Part shown: piece after piece, positions 11,950 through 23,559 of the stretch
Layout: the number at the start of each line of letters is the position of its first letter
Position numbering within the stretch: position 1 is the stretch's first letter
Source of the DNA: Deroplatys truncata
Taxonomy: Eukaryota; Arthropoda; Insecta; Mantodea; Mantidae
Direction: 5' to 3'
Length of the DNA stretch: 64,000 nucleotides
Assembly (NCBI GenBank): GCA_030765065.1
Contig: CM060990.1
Span: forward strand, 12,275,501-12,339,500
Notes under the pieces: generated by a model
Databases searched by the model: none
Seen by the model: only the letters and a program-made list of their open reading frames with translations
Told to the model about the DNA's origin: nothing
Program-made: the position numbers and the translations under genes

Positions 11950-12570
11950 GCTCCAGCATCCCCGGTGCGGAGCTCACTTGGAGAAGAGTTACCGCAGCGA
12001 CGCTAGGGAAGGAGCCTTTAGAGAGCGGCAGCCACCGCCCAGCCTAACTCAGTTATAGGTACAGGAAATGAGAGGGATGGGAGTCGTGGTAGAAGATGAA
12101 CCAACCCCAGCATCCCCGGTGCGGAGCTCACTTGGAGAAGAGTTGCCGCAGCGACGCTAGGGAAGGAGCCTTTAGAGAGCGGCAGCCACCGCCCAGCCTA
12201 ACCCAGTTATAGGTACAGGAAATGAGAGGGATGGGAGTCGTGGTAGAAGATGAACCAACCCTACATCCCCGGTGCGGAGCTCACTTGGAGAAGAGTTGCC
12301 GCAGCGACGCTAGGGAAGGAGCCTTTAGAGAGCGGCAGCCACCGCCCAGCCTAACCCAGTTATAGGTACAGGAAATGAGAGGGATGGGAGTCGTGGTAGA
12401 AGATGAACCAACCCCAGCATCCCCGGTGCGGAGCTCACTTGGAGAAGAGTTGCCGCAGCGACGCTAGGGAAGGAGCCTTTAGAGAGCGGCAGCCACCGCC
12501 CAGCCTAACCCAGTTATAGGTACAGGAAATGAGAGGGATGGGAGTCGTGGTAGAAGATGAACCGACCCCA
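11950..12570 (-). repeat. 154-bp tandem repeat derived from a SINE body, 4 copies
   Basis: The motif CCCGGTGCGGAGCTCACTTG occurs at 11961, 12115, 12268 and 12422, a 153-154-bp period, with copies nearly identical. Each unit ends GAGTCGTGGTAGAAGATGAA, then CCAACCCCAGCAT. The last unit runs without a break into CCCCAGCATTCGCCTGTCGACC, the conserved SINE core on the minus strand (compare 27068-27090, CCCAGCATTCGCCTAGCGACC). The repeat unit therefore includes the SINE body next to the core and has been amplified inside the element. Confidence 0.85.
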
Positions 12571-12695
12571 GCATTCGCCTGTCGACCCGGGGAGACCACG
12601 AAAAACTCATGGATCAGAGTGGGCGGACGATGGGCTTTGAACCCGGGCCCCTCCGCATGGGGGTTACAGGAGTGGCCGTCTGATTCACTTCGCTC
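12571..12695 (-). mobile_element. tRNA-like head of the tandem-amplified SINE
   Basis: On the minus strand this gives a B-box-like GGGTTCAAAGCCC and the core TCGACAGGCGAATGCTGGGG. A degraded A-box region lies near 12665-12690. It is contiguous with the 154-bp repeats at 11950-12570, together forming an element of about 740 bp. Confidence 0.65.
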
Positions 12696-12699
12696 GGTT

Positions 12700-14865
12700 T
12701 CACATGACTATGTCTATCCCCTATCGTTTACTAGGGCATACACAAAGTATACTTACGAAAGTTTATTTTTCTGTCTTCTTCACTTTAATTGATATAAACT
12801 TTTGCAGAAATGCTAAATTACACGTTTCCTAATAGATACAAAGAGAACAGCGATGGTCAAATGCTTAAGAATAGGTAAATATATACTGGCCTCAAAATTC
12901 CACTCTTTCAATGCAATCGCGAAAAACAACTAAATGTCGACAGGACTATAGGAGAATGACAAAGTATTGAACAATGTTAAGCATTATTAACGTATATTTC
13001 GGAAATGGCTGATGCAATAAATGATGCGTTTCAAAGAGATGTACGTTTTCGTGTATCAAGGTTTACCTGCTTGCAAGTAAATGTCACTTCACATGCTATT
13101 CCCACAAAATCCAAGCTATAAGTTTTATTTGTCATATATGATACTTTAATCCAAATCGTTAGGGCAACTTTTGAGTAAACCATGTAAAGAGTAGTTTGGG
13201 GTTAGGGGATTTTCTGAAAAATCGTCGTGTCGCATCTTTAGGAGTAAAGAGATTTAAGTACGAAGTTTGGTATTTATCCAAATTTTCGTTTTTGAGTTCT
13301 AATTTCACAGACAAACACAGTCAGACACTAAGACATACATGTACATATTTTTTTAATTTTTTTTACTCAGGGGAATCCAAACAGGTATTTCCGGTGAAAT
13401 TTCAATATGGAATATTTTCTCTACCCACTATGTACACTGTCGTGCATCGCCATAGTGTTTTCCTCTCTGTACGGTTTCCACCCTAAGCTAACCAGCTGTT
13501 GACTCCACCCAGCCGGCATCAGTTCTCTATGTGAGTGGCCTGAAAAACAAGTTGTGGACATATACACTAACATATGAACGATGTTTAGAATCTATGTGAA
13601 ATGAAGGGGTGGTTCGGATACCACCTCTAAGAAAGAGTTTCGCTGCGATTGGTACACAAGGAAAGGCTGAACCAATACAATATAGTTCAACCTTCTAGAG
13701 GAAGGATGAAGAATTATTTGCACTTAAGGTTGAACTGAACGAAATTTACATATATGAGAGCTTTCATCGGCGACATGGAGACGGGGGTTGAAGTTAAATG
13801 TTACCCTTAGGCAGTTGGACCATACTTTGGGGGAGGTAAAATACTCTGCCAAGCCAGTGGCTAGAATTCTGCTTGAAAAACAGAGGTGGTCACGACTGAT
13901 AGGGCCCGGGGCTAGGTTTTGTGAGTACCAATATAAACAGCTCCGTTCCATTATGGGCGACATTATATGCACTCCAGTATGCGTGGTACAGAAAGTAAAA
14001 ATGCTTTTTCTATTTATTCATTTGGGGAGCCACAAAACGTGTATTTCCGTGTATATATAATTTGTTTGAAGAATCTGAAAACAAAATAGTATTAAGAAAA
14101 TTCCTTTTGATGGAGGTCTTACACAACTGTAGAATTGACAGTTTTGAGCCCTCAGATTACAAAAATTCATTGAGAATGAAGGACTTGGACACGACACAAG
14201 AACAAAAACAATAATAACCGATTGTGTGCAGGCATTAAGGAGAAAAAGGGAACACTGACCAGTCTCGTCCCAGTTTGGGACATGAATTCATAAGGATAAT
14301 TAAATCTGCTCCCCTGACAATAGCCACCCCTACACCCATTAGAATTCCTTTCCGGACTAATTATTAAATAGGAAAGGGATTTTCTCCGAAGCATGCGCGT
14401 AAACGATATACAAGGTACTCCTATTTCTCAGTTGAATAGCGAAATTTCTGATGTTTGAAAAGTTATTCTTATGTGAAATTGTCAGTTTTATAAAAGTCCT
14501 TATATACTAAATGTAAATGCAAGAAAATAGCTAAATAAAGGCTCATAGGTCAGGAAAATCATAAAATAATGACTGATATCGCAAAACGCCGTATAAATAG
14601 AAAATGGCACAAATGACCAAACATGACTTAATTAAAATATACATTTTCATAATCTGGGTTCCATGATAAGGATTTATGCACACGTTAGCAATGTCCATGA
14701 TGCAATAGTTAAAAGATGACGTCATCAGATATCTGACATGCAACCACACATTTGGTCATTTTGTCCAGTGGAGCGGTGCGCGAGAGAAATATGACGCTTG
14801 TTCGATTTGTTGTGTTCTAATGTGCGTGATAGAAAGGTTTGCATATATGACGCTTCTTCGATTAA
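12700..14865. other. unassigned region, no gene seen
   Basis: AT-rich, non-repetitive. Overlapping open frames of 82-96 codons at 13196-13486 and, on opposite strands, 13724-14060 show no domain I recognise and look like chance. Confidence 0.4.
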
Positions 14866-14867
14866 TT

Positions 14868-17800
14868 TGTAGCAATGTTTGCAGTAGTGACGTCTGCAGC
14901 ACAGTACTCCCTGCTGGCAATGTTTGCCAGTATTGACGTCTCCAGCACAGTACTCCCTGCTGGCAATGTTTGCCAGTATTGACGTCTCCAGCACAGTACT
15001 CCCTGCTAGCAAGTGTTTGCCAGTAGTGACGTCTCCAGCACAGTACTTCCTGCTGGCAATGTTTACCAGTAGTGACATCTCCATCACAGTACTCCCTGCT
15101 GGCAATGTTTGCCAGTAGTGACATCTCCAGCACAGTACTCCCTGCTGGCAATGTTTACCAGTAGTGACGTCTGCAGCACAGTACTCCCTGCTGGCAATGT
15201 TTGCAGTAGTGACGTCTGCAGCACAGTACTCCCTGCTGGCAATGTTTGCAGTAGTGACGTCTGCAGCTCAGTACTCCCTGCTGGCAATGTTTGCAGTAGT
15301 GACGTCTGCAGCACAGTACTCCCTGCTGGCAATGTTTGCCAGTAGTGACGTCTGCAGCACAGTACTCCCTGCTGGCAATGTTTGCAGTAGTGACGTCTGC
15401 AGCACAGGACTCCCTGCTGGCAATGTTTGCAGTAGTGACGTCTGCAGCACAGTACTCCCTGCTGGCAATGTTTACTAGTAGTGACGTCTGCAGCACAGTA
15501 CTCCATGCTAGCAATGTTTACCAGTAGTGACGTCTGAAGCACAGCACTCCCTGCTAGCAATGTTTACCAGTAGTGACATCTCCATCACAGTACTCCCTGC
15601 TGGCAATGTTTGCCAGTAGTGACATCTCCAGCACAGTACTCCCTGCTAGCAATGTTTGCCAGTAGTGACATCTCCATCACAGTACTCCCTGCTGGCAATG
15701 TTTGCCAGTAGTGACATCTCCATCACAGTACTCCCTGCTGCCAATGTTTGTCAGTAGTGACGTCTCCAGCACAGTACTCCCTGCTAGCAATGTTTGCCAG
15801 TAGTGACATCTCCATCACAGTACTCCCTGCTGGCAAGTGTTTGCCACTAGTGACATCTCCAGCTCAGTACTCCCTGCTGGCAATGTTTGCAGTAGTGACG
15901 TCTGCAGCACAGTACTCCCTGCTGGCAATGTTTGCCAGTAGTGACGTCTGCAGCACAATACTCCCTGCTGGCAATGTTTGCAGTAGTGACGTCTGCAGCA
16001 CAGTACTCCCTGCTGGCAATGTTTGCAGTAGTGACGTCTGCAGCACAGTACTCCCTGCTGGCAATGTTTGCCAGTAGTGACGTCTGCAGCACAGTACTCC
16101 CTGCTGGCAATGTTTGCCAGTAGTGACGTCTGCAGCACACTACTCCCTGCTGGCAATGTTTGCAGTAGTGACGTCTGCAGCACAGTACTCCCTGCTGGCA
16201 ATGTTTGCAGTAGTGACGTCTCCAGCACAGTACTCCCTGCTGGCAATGCTTGCCAGTCGTGACGTCTGAAGCACAGTACTCCCAGCTAGCGAGTGTTTGC
16301 CAGTAGTGACGTCTCCAGCACAGTACTCCCAGCTAGCGAGTGTTTGCCAGTAGTGACGTCTCCAGCACAATACTCCCAGCTAGCGAGTGTTTGTCATTAG
16401 TGACGTCTCCAGCACAATACTCCCAGCTAGCGAGTGTTTGTCATTAGTGACGTCTCCAGCACAATACTCCCAGCTAGCGAGTGTTTGCCAGTAGTGACGT
16501 CTCCAGCACAATACTCCCAGCTAGCGAGTGTTTGCCAGTGGTGACGTCTCCAGCACAATACTCCCAGCTAGCGAGTGTTTGTCATTAGTGACGTCTCCAG
16601 CACAATACTCCCTGCTATCGAGTGTTTGCCAGTAGTGACGTCTCTAGCACAATACTCCCAGCTAGCGAGTGTTTGCCAGTAGTGACGTCTCCAGCACAAT
16701 ACTCCCAGCTAGCGAGTGTTTGTCATTAGTGACGTCTCCAGCACAATACTCCCAGCTAGCGAGTGTTTGCCAATAGTGACGTCTCCAGCACAATACTCCC
16801 AGCTAGCAAGTGTTTGTCATTAGTGACGTCTCCAGCACAATACTCCCTGCTAGCAAGTGTTTGCCAGTAGTGACGTCTCCAGCACAATACTCCCTGCTAG
16901 CAAGTGTTTGCCAGTAGTGACGTCTCCAGCACAATACTCCCTGCTAGCAAGTGTTTGCCAGTAGTGACGTCTCTAGCACAATACTCCCAGCTAGCGAGTG
17001 TTTGTCATTAGTGACGTCTCCAGCACAATACTCCCTGCTAGCAAGTGTTTGCCAGTAGTGACGTCTCCAGCACAATACTCCCAGCTAGCGAGTGTTTGTC
17101 ATTAGTGACTTCTCCAGCACAATACCCCCAGCTAGCGAGTGTTTGTCATTAGTGACGTCTAGAGCACAATACTCCCAGCTAGCGAGTGTATGTCATTAGT
17201 GACGTCTCCAGCACAATACTCCCAGCTAGCGAGTGTTTGTCATTAGTGACGTCTCCAGCACAATACTCCCAGCTAGCGAGTGTTTGCCAGTAGTGACGTC
17301 TCCAGCACAATACTCCCAGCTAGCGAGTGTTTGTCATTAGTGACGTCTCCAGCACAATACTCCCAGCTAGCGAGTGTTTGTCATTAGTGATGTCTCCAGC
17401 ACAATACTCCCAGCTAGCGAGTGTTTGCCAGTAGTGACGTCTCCAGCACAATACTCCCTGCTAGCAAGTGTTTGTCATTAGTGACGTCTCCAGCACAATA
17501 CTCCCAGCTAGCGAGTGTTTGTCATTAGTGACGTCTCCAGCACAATACTCCCAGCTAGCGAGTGTTTGTCATTAGTGACGTCTCCTGCACAATACTCCCA
17601 GCTAGCGAGTGTTTGTCATTAGTGACGTCTCCAGCACAATACTCCCAGCTAGCGAGTGTTTGCCAGTAGTGACGTCTCCAGCACAATACTCACTGCTAGC
17701 AAGTGTTTGTCATTAGTGACGTCTCCAGCACAATACTCCCAGCTAGCGAGTGTTTGTCATTAGTGACGTCTCCAGCACAATACTCCCAGCTAGCGAGTGT

Positions 17801-18340
17801 TTGTCATTAGTGACGTCTCCAGCACAATACTCCCAGCTAGCGAGTGTTTGCCAGTAGTGACGTCTCCAGCACAATACTCCCTGCTAGCAAGTGTTTGTCA
17901 TTAGTGACGTCTCCAGCACAATACTCCCAGCTAGCGAGTGTTTGTCATTAGTGACGTCTCCAGCACAATACTCCCAGCTAGCGAGTGTTTGCCAGTAGTG
18001 ACGTCTCCAGCACAATACTCCCTGCTAGCAAGTGTTTGTCATTAGTGACGTCTCCAGCATAATACTCCCAGCTAGCGAGTGTTTGTCATTAGTGACGTCT
18101 CCAGCACAATACTCCCAGCTAGCGAGTGTTTGTCATTAGTGACGTCTCCAGCACAATACTCCCAGCTAGCGAGTGTTTGCCAGTAGTGACGTCTCCAGCC
18201 TAATACTCCCTGCTAGCAAGTGTTTGTCATTAGTGACGTCTCCAGCACAATACTCCCAGCTAGCGAGTGTTTGTCATTAGTGACGTCTCCAGCACAATAC
18301 TCCCAGCTAGCGAGTGTTTGTCATTAGTGACGTCTCCATC
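14868..18340. repeat. 45-47-bp satellite array with TGACGTC core, about 74 copies
   Basis: Unit: AGTGACGTCTCCAGCACAAT followed by ACTCCCAGCTAGCGAGTGTTTGTCATT or a close variant. The left part (14868 to about 16250) uses CTGCTGGCAATGTTTG(C)CAG and has 45/46-bp units, many with CTGCAG. The right part (about 16250-18340) uses CAGCTAGCGAGTGTTTGTCATT or ...GCCAGT with 47-bp units. Within the right part the variant CTGCTAGCAAG recurs at about 17454, 17691, 17877, 18017 and 18207, spacings of three to five units, so higher-order organisation exists. Open frames of up to 158 codons on both strands come only from the lack of stops in the unit. Confidence 0.97.
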
Positions 18341-18554
18341 ACATCGCACATTGAGAGAAAGTTTAGTGAAGGGGCCTTAACCTCAAGTTTGTGCCATGCA
18401 TAACCTCAAGGTCAATGCTGCAAGAGAAAGTCAGTACATTCACCTCGGAAAACATCACTTCGCCGTATTACCCACTGCTGTTAAAACGTTTCTTTTCAGG
18501 TCTCAAGTTACGACTTTACTCACCCGTTCTCAATTAACTTTGGTCACTGTTTTC

Positions 18555-18557
<3 letters not shown>

Positions 18558-18598
<41 letters not shown>
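18558..18598. repeat. (TA)n microsatellite
   Basis: An uninterrupted run of about 20 TA dinucleotides. Confidence 0.98.
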
Positions 18599-18599
<1 letters not shown>

Positions 18600-18601
<2 letters not shown>

Positions 18602-19540
18602 GGGCAACATTAGATTTCGCATTTGTTGCGAATCTGTATGAAACTAGTAGGTGCTGTGTTTCTATTTTTATGAAATATATATACAAAGGTTACTATGGCG
18701 TGTGTGAAGTTTACTGGTTGCAATACAGCCAGGTTAAACTGTTTTAAAGGTCAAAGAACATGACTAAAATTACTTGCAACTTGTTCGTCTCTTGTATTCA
18801 TGAAATATGTTTCAAGAGATGTATTCCAAACGACACAATGTTCACTAATCACTACAAACAGGATTTTAATGTAAATGCATGTTTTTCCTCTGGTGTCTAA
18901 AGGTATTCCCATTTAGTATGTGAATTAATTAGCAAATGTCGAAGAATTTAAACAATATGTTATGTTAGATATAATGCATACCTTGTTTTGTTAATGAGTA
19001 TAATATTTCAGCAGTTTGAAAATTGTGCTGCATATTTGTTGTTTTATATGTATATTATAAATATATTTTATTTCATTCATTTTAACTTCATAGTTGATTT
19101 ACAAATACGATAGTTCTGAATAATATGTGCCATTGAGTCAGTTTTGAAAAACTTGGCAACACTGATGTTAGCCCATACGCAACCCAATTAACAGCTCACG
19201 TCACTCCGGTGAATGCTCACCTTATCTGGTCATAGCCGCTCCCTCGCGGTTAAGGATTTATAGGAATTGAGTTCAAGTGTGATGATCATACTTATACGTA
19301 ATATTAAATTAAGTTTAAACCGTGTTGTTTAGTATCTCTTTACATCTTTAAAAATATAACCTAGTAATTTACACAAAAGAAAACAGTTCAAAACATTCCA
19401 CCCTTAATAGTTTTAAAAATTCAATTCTGAAAATATCCCTGCAGGTCACAAAATTGAATGGTGCGGTGCTTGTATATGGTGAAGGCCCTGTCTTTGTGTA
19501 CTCAGGCAAAAGTAGGAGCGAGTGAGATAGGATAGAACTA
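18600..19540. other. unassigned AT-rich region
   Basis: No gene, RNA or repeat recognised. Very AT-rich, with a short less AT-rich patch at 19190-19260. Confidence 0.4.
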
Positions 19541-19544
19541 GTTA

Positions 19545-19885
19545 ACGGAGAGGACACCTGCAACTTGGACCTCAAGAGGAACGGATGAGGTGAGGGAACC
19601 GCAGGAGACGTGCGAGTTGCACAACGAGGTCGGTGCAAGTCGACGGAAACGCGCAGAGTTACCTAATAGTTCCAGGCTTGATCACCCGGCCACGGGAGGG
19701 TCGCTTGGAGACGTCCCTCATATGGGACCGGGGAAACACGACCCAGCAATGGAGGCTCGACGTGCTTCCCTCTAGCAAGGCTGGAAAGAACTTCCTAATC
19801 GCAATGCTCTGCACCATCTGCCCGACACCGACCGAACCACAGCACCGGAATCAAGAAGGGGAAATGAAATGAAAGCAAATGGGGT
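19545..19885 (-). mobile_element. SINE body fragment, second copy of the 4095 type
   Basis: Shares an ordered series of blocks with 4095-4365 (GAACGGATGAGG, CGCAGGAG, ACGCGCAGAG, TTCCAGGCTTGA, CGACCCA, CATCTGCCCGACACCGACCG). The last block read on the minus strand, CGGTCGGTGTCGGGCAGATG, matches 28898-28920 in the SINE at 28675. The tRNA head is not present. A GAAATGAAATGAAAG stretch at the right edge resembles the pre-core region of the complete copies. Confidence 0.75.
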
Positions 19886-19889
19886 GTAT

Positions 19890-20234
19890 ATCCTAACTCT
19901 TCAATATAAAGCTACATTTTGATGAGTTACATAATTCATATGGTGGCTTAATCAACTTTATTATTACAAAAATTCCCTTTAATTTGTATTTTATGTCAAT
20001 ATGTGTCTTAATAGGTTTTATGGAGAGTGTTATGTGCATGAATGCCGACACATTAAAGGGATTATAAAAGCATGAAATTCCGCTCCATACTGACCACTTA
20101 CACATCTGCATGTCTGTATGGGAGCGCTAGGTTTCTGTGTTGTTTGCATTGTTCACGAGGGAACCATTGCTGTGTGTGGTATTAGGTGTTGTGAACGGGA
20201 TAGGACAAAATGTGTGCATTATTAAGCATCCAAA
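19890..20234. other. unassigned spacer
   Basis: Between two minus-strand SINE pieces; AT-rich with no recognisable content. Confidence 0.35.
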
Positions 20235-20545
20235 TTTAAACCTTCTTCTTCTTCCGAGGATTACCCCCTCTCTGGAGGATTTACAAACTAATTCCTTGGG
20301 GCAGTAGCCTGTCGAGGAGCAAGCAGGATCAGTCCAATCCCTGGTGACGGTGAAGAAGACAGAAATGAAGCCTAGTGACAAAACTTCGCGGATATCAAAT
20401 TATCCAACCCAGCATTGGCCTAGCGACCACGGAAAACCGCGGAGAACCCTTCTGTCAGATTGGTCGGCCACGGAGGATTGAGCCCAGAACCTCCCGAATG
20501 CGGATCACAGACGTTACCGCTTGAGCCATTCCGCTAAGTCCAATG
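20235..20545 (-). mobile_element. tRNA-headed SINE
   Basis: Minus-strand head near 20520-20545 (GGACTTAGCGGAATGGCTCA, A-box-like), B-box-like region around 20470-20485 (GGGCTCAATCC), then the core GTCGCTAGGCCAATGCTGGG at about 20400-20420. The body contains GTAGCCTGTCGAGGAGC (plus strand, about 20307-20323), which pairs with GGCCCGTCGAGGAGCAGACA in the SINE at 42865, so the two belong to one subfamily. Confidence 0.8.
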
Positions 20546-21330
20546 TAAGTTAAGCAGCGAAAATTAATGTCTCAAATGCCTCAGAATTTAATACATTTTT
20601 GTCGAAATTTTGAGCTTGTGGAATAAAGGAAGGGGCTATCGAGGACTATGTCAGATTGTAAGCTATATTAGGTAACTTTTTATTAAACTGTTTCAAATAC
20701 AGTGAGCAAAATGAAATCACATACATTCAACACTTAACGACAGAGAGGAGCGATAATGTTGAATGTATAAGCAATGAAATGCTCAACTACTGTTCGCTTT
20801 GCTTCTTAAGGAAATTATATGTTGTCACATAGCGTTTAGAAATGCACATAACACAAGCTGTTCAGCTTGAAATTCCTCACTTTTGTGAGAATTGTTTCCC
20901 CCGATAGTCTGTTTTGAAGCTTTCGTTAGCTTTTAACAATTTTCTTAAGCTTTGAAATAAATGGATGTAGCTTTTCCACTAGTTTCTGTATGTACAATGA
21001 TCTTTGATCAGTGCGACTGAGGAACTTTGATGTGCCGTGTCTGGAATTTTCCTCGAGGCTGACTAATCTCCAGGAGGGAAGCAGTGATGAGTTACAATTG
21101 GCTGGTATAAAGTGAGTGGCTGTTAAGTGATGAAAGGTAGCGGCGAATGTTTGCCAGTGCTGCCGTCAATCATCCGACATTGGTAGATTAAACACGAGCA
21201 ATAGAACAACAGTGGTGTACATGTCATGGGTCCAATAGGTAGTGTTTTCACAGTTTGAGAAGTAGAAAACGTTATTTAATGCTGCTTATAACAAAGACGA
21301 TGAGGGGAAGTTCCGATAATAAATTGCGCT
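20546..21330. other. unassigned region
   Basis: No gene or repeat recognised. Confidence 0.35.
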
Positions 21331-21334
21331 CAAA

Positions 21335-21645
21335 TAAGTCCTACCCCAAAAAGGTGAGACACGCGAAACTTGGAATTCGGGAGGTTCCGGGTTCGATTCC
21401 CGTCTACCGCCTACTCGAACTTTGGCGTTTTCGTGGTTTTCCCTACTCGGTAGGCGAATGCAGGAGTGGCTTCTCATCCACCACGATTTCCATTCTATGA
21501 TTTCCATTTCATTCAGTTTCCTTTTCAAGTTTCAGGTGAGTTCCAAGGATTCGTGTCGTATGGCAATGCCGGACAGATGGCGCAGATGCTTGCGCACAGG
21601 AAAAAGTATTCCCCGTATACGCCAAAGGACTGATTGGTTGTCAAG
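21335..21645 (+). mobile_element. tRNA-headed SINE
   Basis: Good B box GGGTTCGATTCCCG at 21389-21402; the A-box region upstream is largely lost. Core CTCGGTAGGCGAATGCAGGA near 21448-21467. The body contains CCGGACAGATGGCGCAGATG (about 21568-21587) shared with TCGGACAGATGACCCAGATG at about 28911-28930. It is immediately upstream of the 123-bp tandem array. Confidence 0.8.
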
Positions 21646-21770
21646 TCGTTCATTTCTCTCTCTGCACAGCTCCGGTAGCGGGAGGGGTCTTTGAAAGGGC
21701 AACAGTTAGGGACTTCATCGCGTCTCTGTAGTATGTCCTCCTGCAGTCTGCAACGGTTTCATCACTTCAT

Positions 21771-22235
21771 CCCTTCCTCCTCGGGGAGGTAGCCGCGACA
21801 GTTCTCCAGTAGGTAGCAGTGCCCGTGCTGTCCCTCTCCATTGTATACCCTATACTCTGTACTGTAACCTCCTGTGTGGTTTCCTCACGTCGTCCCTTCC
21901 TCCTCGGTGTGGTAGCCGCGACAGTTCTCCAGTAGGTAGCAGTGCGCATGGTGTCCCTCTCCGTTGTATACCCTATACTCTGTACTGTAACCTCCCCTGT
22001 GGTTTCCTCACGTCGTCCCTTCCTCCTCGGGGTGGTAGCCGCGACGGTTCTCCAGTAGGTCGCGGTGCGTATGCTGTCCCTCTCCGTTGCATACCCTATA
22101 CTCTGTACTGTGACCTCCTGTGTGGTTTGCTCACTTCATCCCTTCCTCCTCGGGATGGTAGCCGCGACAGTTCTCCAGTAGGTCGCAGTGCGCGTGGTGT
22201 CCCCTTCCGTTGTATACCCTATACGCGACATTTGT
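21771..22235. repeat. 123-bp tandem repeat, about 4 copies
   Basis: CCCTTCCTCCTCGG recurs at 21771, 21894, 22017 and 22140, exactly 123 bp apart. Each unit includes GTAGCCGCGACAGTTCTCCA and TGTATACCCTATACTCTGTA. As 123 is divisible by three, short periodic open frames appear on the minus strand. The array starts about 130 bp after a SINE; whether the unit derives from the SINE tail is not clear. Confidence 0.93.
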
Positions 22236-22239
22236 CTTT

Positions 22240-23235
22240 GTACGATACGAGAATAGCCTGCAACAGGTCTTATCCAACAACTCTCCCATCCGATTGCTAA
22301 GTACATACACCACCTATTGCACCGCGGAGGTAAGTTTGCCAGATAGGCTATCAAATATATCAAAACGTCTGTTCTTAGAGAATGGTCGAGAACACGCTGA
22401 CCATCATGAATAAAGCGCTGCTCTGACAAATGTTTGTTTTACTGCACCGAATAGAGTTGGTAAATTTTACAGAGGGGATGTGACTGTGTCCCACATTTTG
22501 AAAATCGAACAAGGAATAAACAAGGGATTCGTGATGCTACTAACAGAATGATTTATTTTCTAAACTATGTTAAGCATAGTTCTATTACTTTATGAAATAG
22601 AGTGAAGGTTATTATCATTGGACCATCGTCACTGAAGCTGCAAAGCCTAAGATATAAATTTAGTTCTTGCAGAAAGTTGAGCAAGAGGGGCCTAGCTCCA
22701 TATCTTAAGAATGAGTAACTTCTAGGATTTAGAAAAATTAAACCAAAATATAAGTAGAAATGAGAAACATGTAGTTAATAAGATAGGAGAAATTCATAAT
22801 TTATTTTGGCCTACTAGCATAATTATTGTTTTACAGGTCAGTGAGAACATGTAACATCATAACATCATGTATTTGATTTTGGGGTAGTCCTAAGCGGTTC
22901 CTCTTATTTATTTACAACTCGTTAATGTGATATTAATGGCGAAGAAACGCACCTAATAAGTGTGTGACAGCAAAAGAAGAAATGAAAAAAGAAATGGTAT
23001 ATGCAGTACACAGTTTGACGTGAACTGTGAATGGATATTATTGCTGATTAGAACATTCACTGTCATCAGATTGGCTGAGCAGGAAAACTTTCTTTGTGGA
23101 AATTTTCTTTTTATCTTGTTCTTTGCCGAGATTTTGTTCCAAGGTGATAAAGCCCAGAGACTTTAGGTGGTGTTTTGTAGAGTAATTTTAAAAGTAATCT
23201 GAATTGTTCTAAGGAAGAAAACCCAGTTCTTGAGA
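22240..23235. other. unassigned region
   Basis: No gene recognised; AT-rich with only short open frames. Confidence 0.35.
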
Positions 23236-23239
23236 CAGC

Positions 23240-23530
23240 TGGCTGTTTCTTAAGAACCAAGGGGCATTTGTAGCAGTTCGAATACTTTATTTTGTAACAG
23301 CTGTAGGTGATGACCGTTTGTCCTGCTGATGCCCACACAGGGGCATAATGTGTCATGAGTCGGCGTACTAGTGATTTATATAACAACATTGAGCATTTCA
23401 GTCCAAGGTTAGAGTGTCTTTTAACCGAAGGATTTGGTGATTCGAGAGGTAGCAAGTGATACCGTGCGAGTAATATGCGCATTCCAAAACAAATTTGTGT
23501 CTAGTGGAACCTCAAGGTGCTTGTTGATTC
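23240..23530 (-). pseudogene. Jockey-type non-LTR retrotransposon reverse transcriptase, C-terminal remnant
   Basis: One minus-strand frame from about 23524 reads NKHLEVPLDTNLFWNAHITR then TVSLATSRITKSFG. This corresponds to the conserved segment after the catalytic motifs of Jockey-like reverse transcriptases (lysine, leucine-glycine-valine-type strand, then tryptophan and HI). After a frameshift near 23430 the next frame gives LGLKCSMLLYKSLVRRLMTH then YAPVWASA, the equally typical 'LLYKS-RP-TY-PVW' block. The catalytic fingers and palm, ORF1 and the 3' end are not seen, and homology fades beyond about 23250. It is a short, frameshifted relic. Confidence 0.75.
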
Positions 23531-23559
23531 AGCGGATATAATGATGGTGAACAGTGATA

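Noticed and set aside
14756-16370. Many open frames of 60-158 codons on both strands
   Set aside because: Products of the stop-free 45-46-bp satellite unit.
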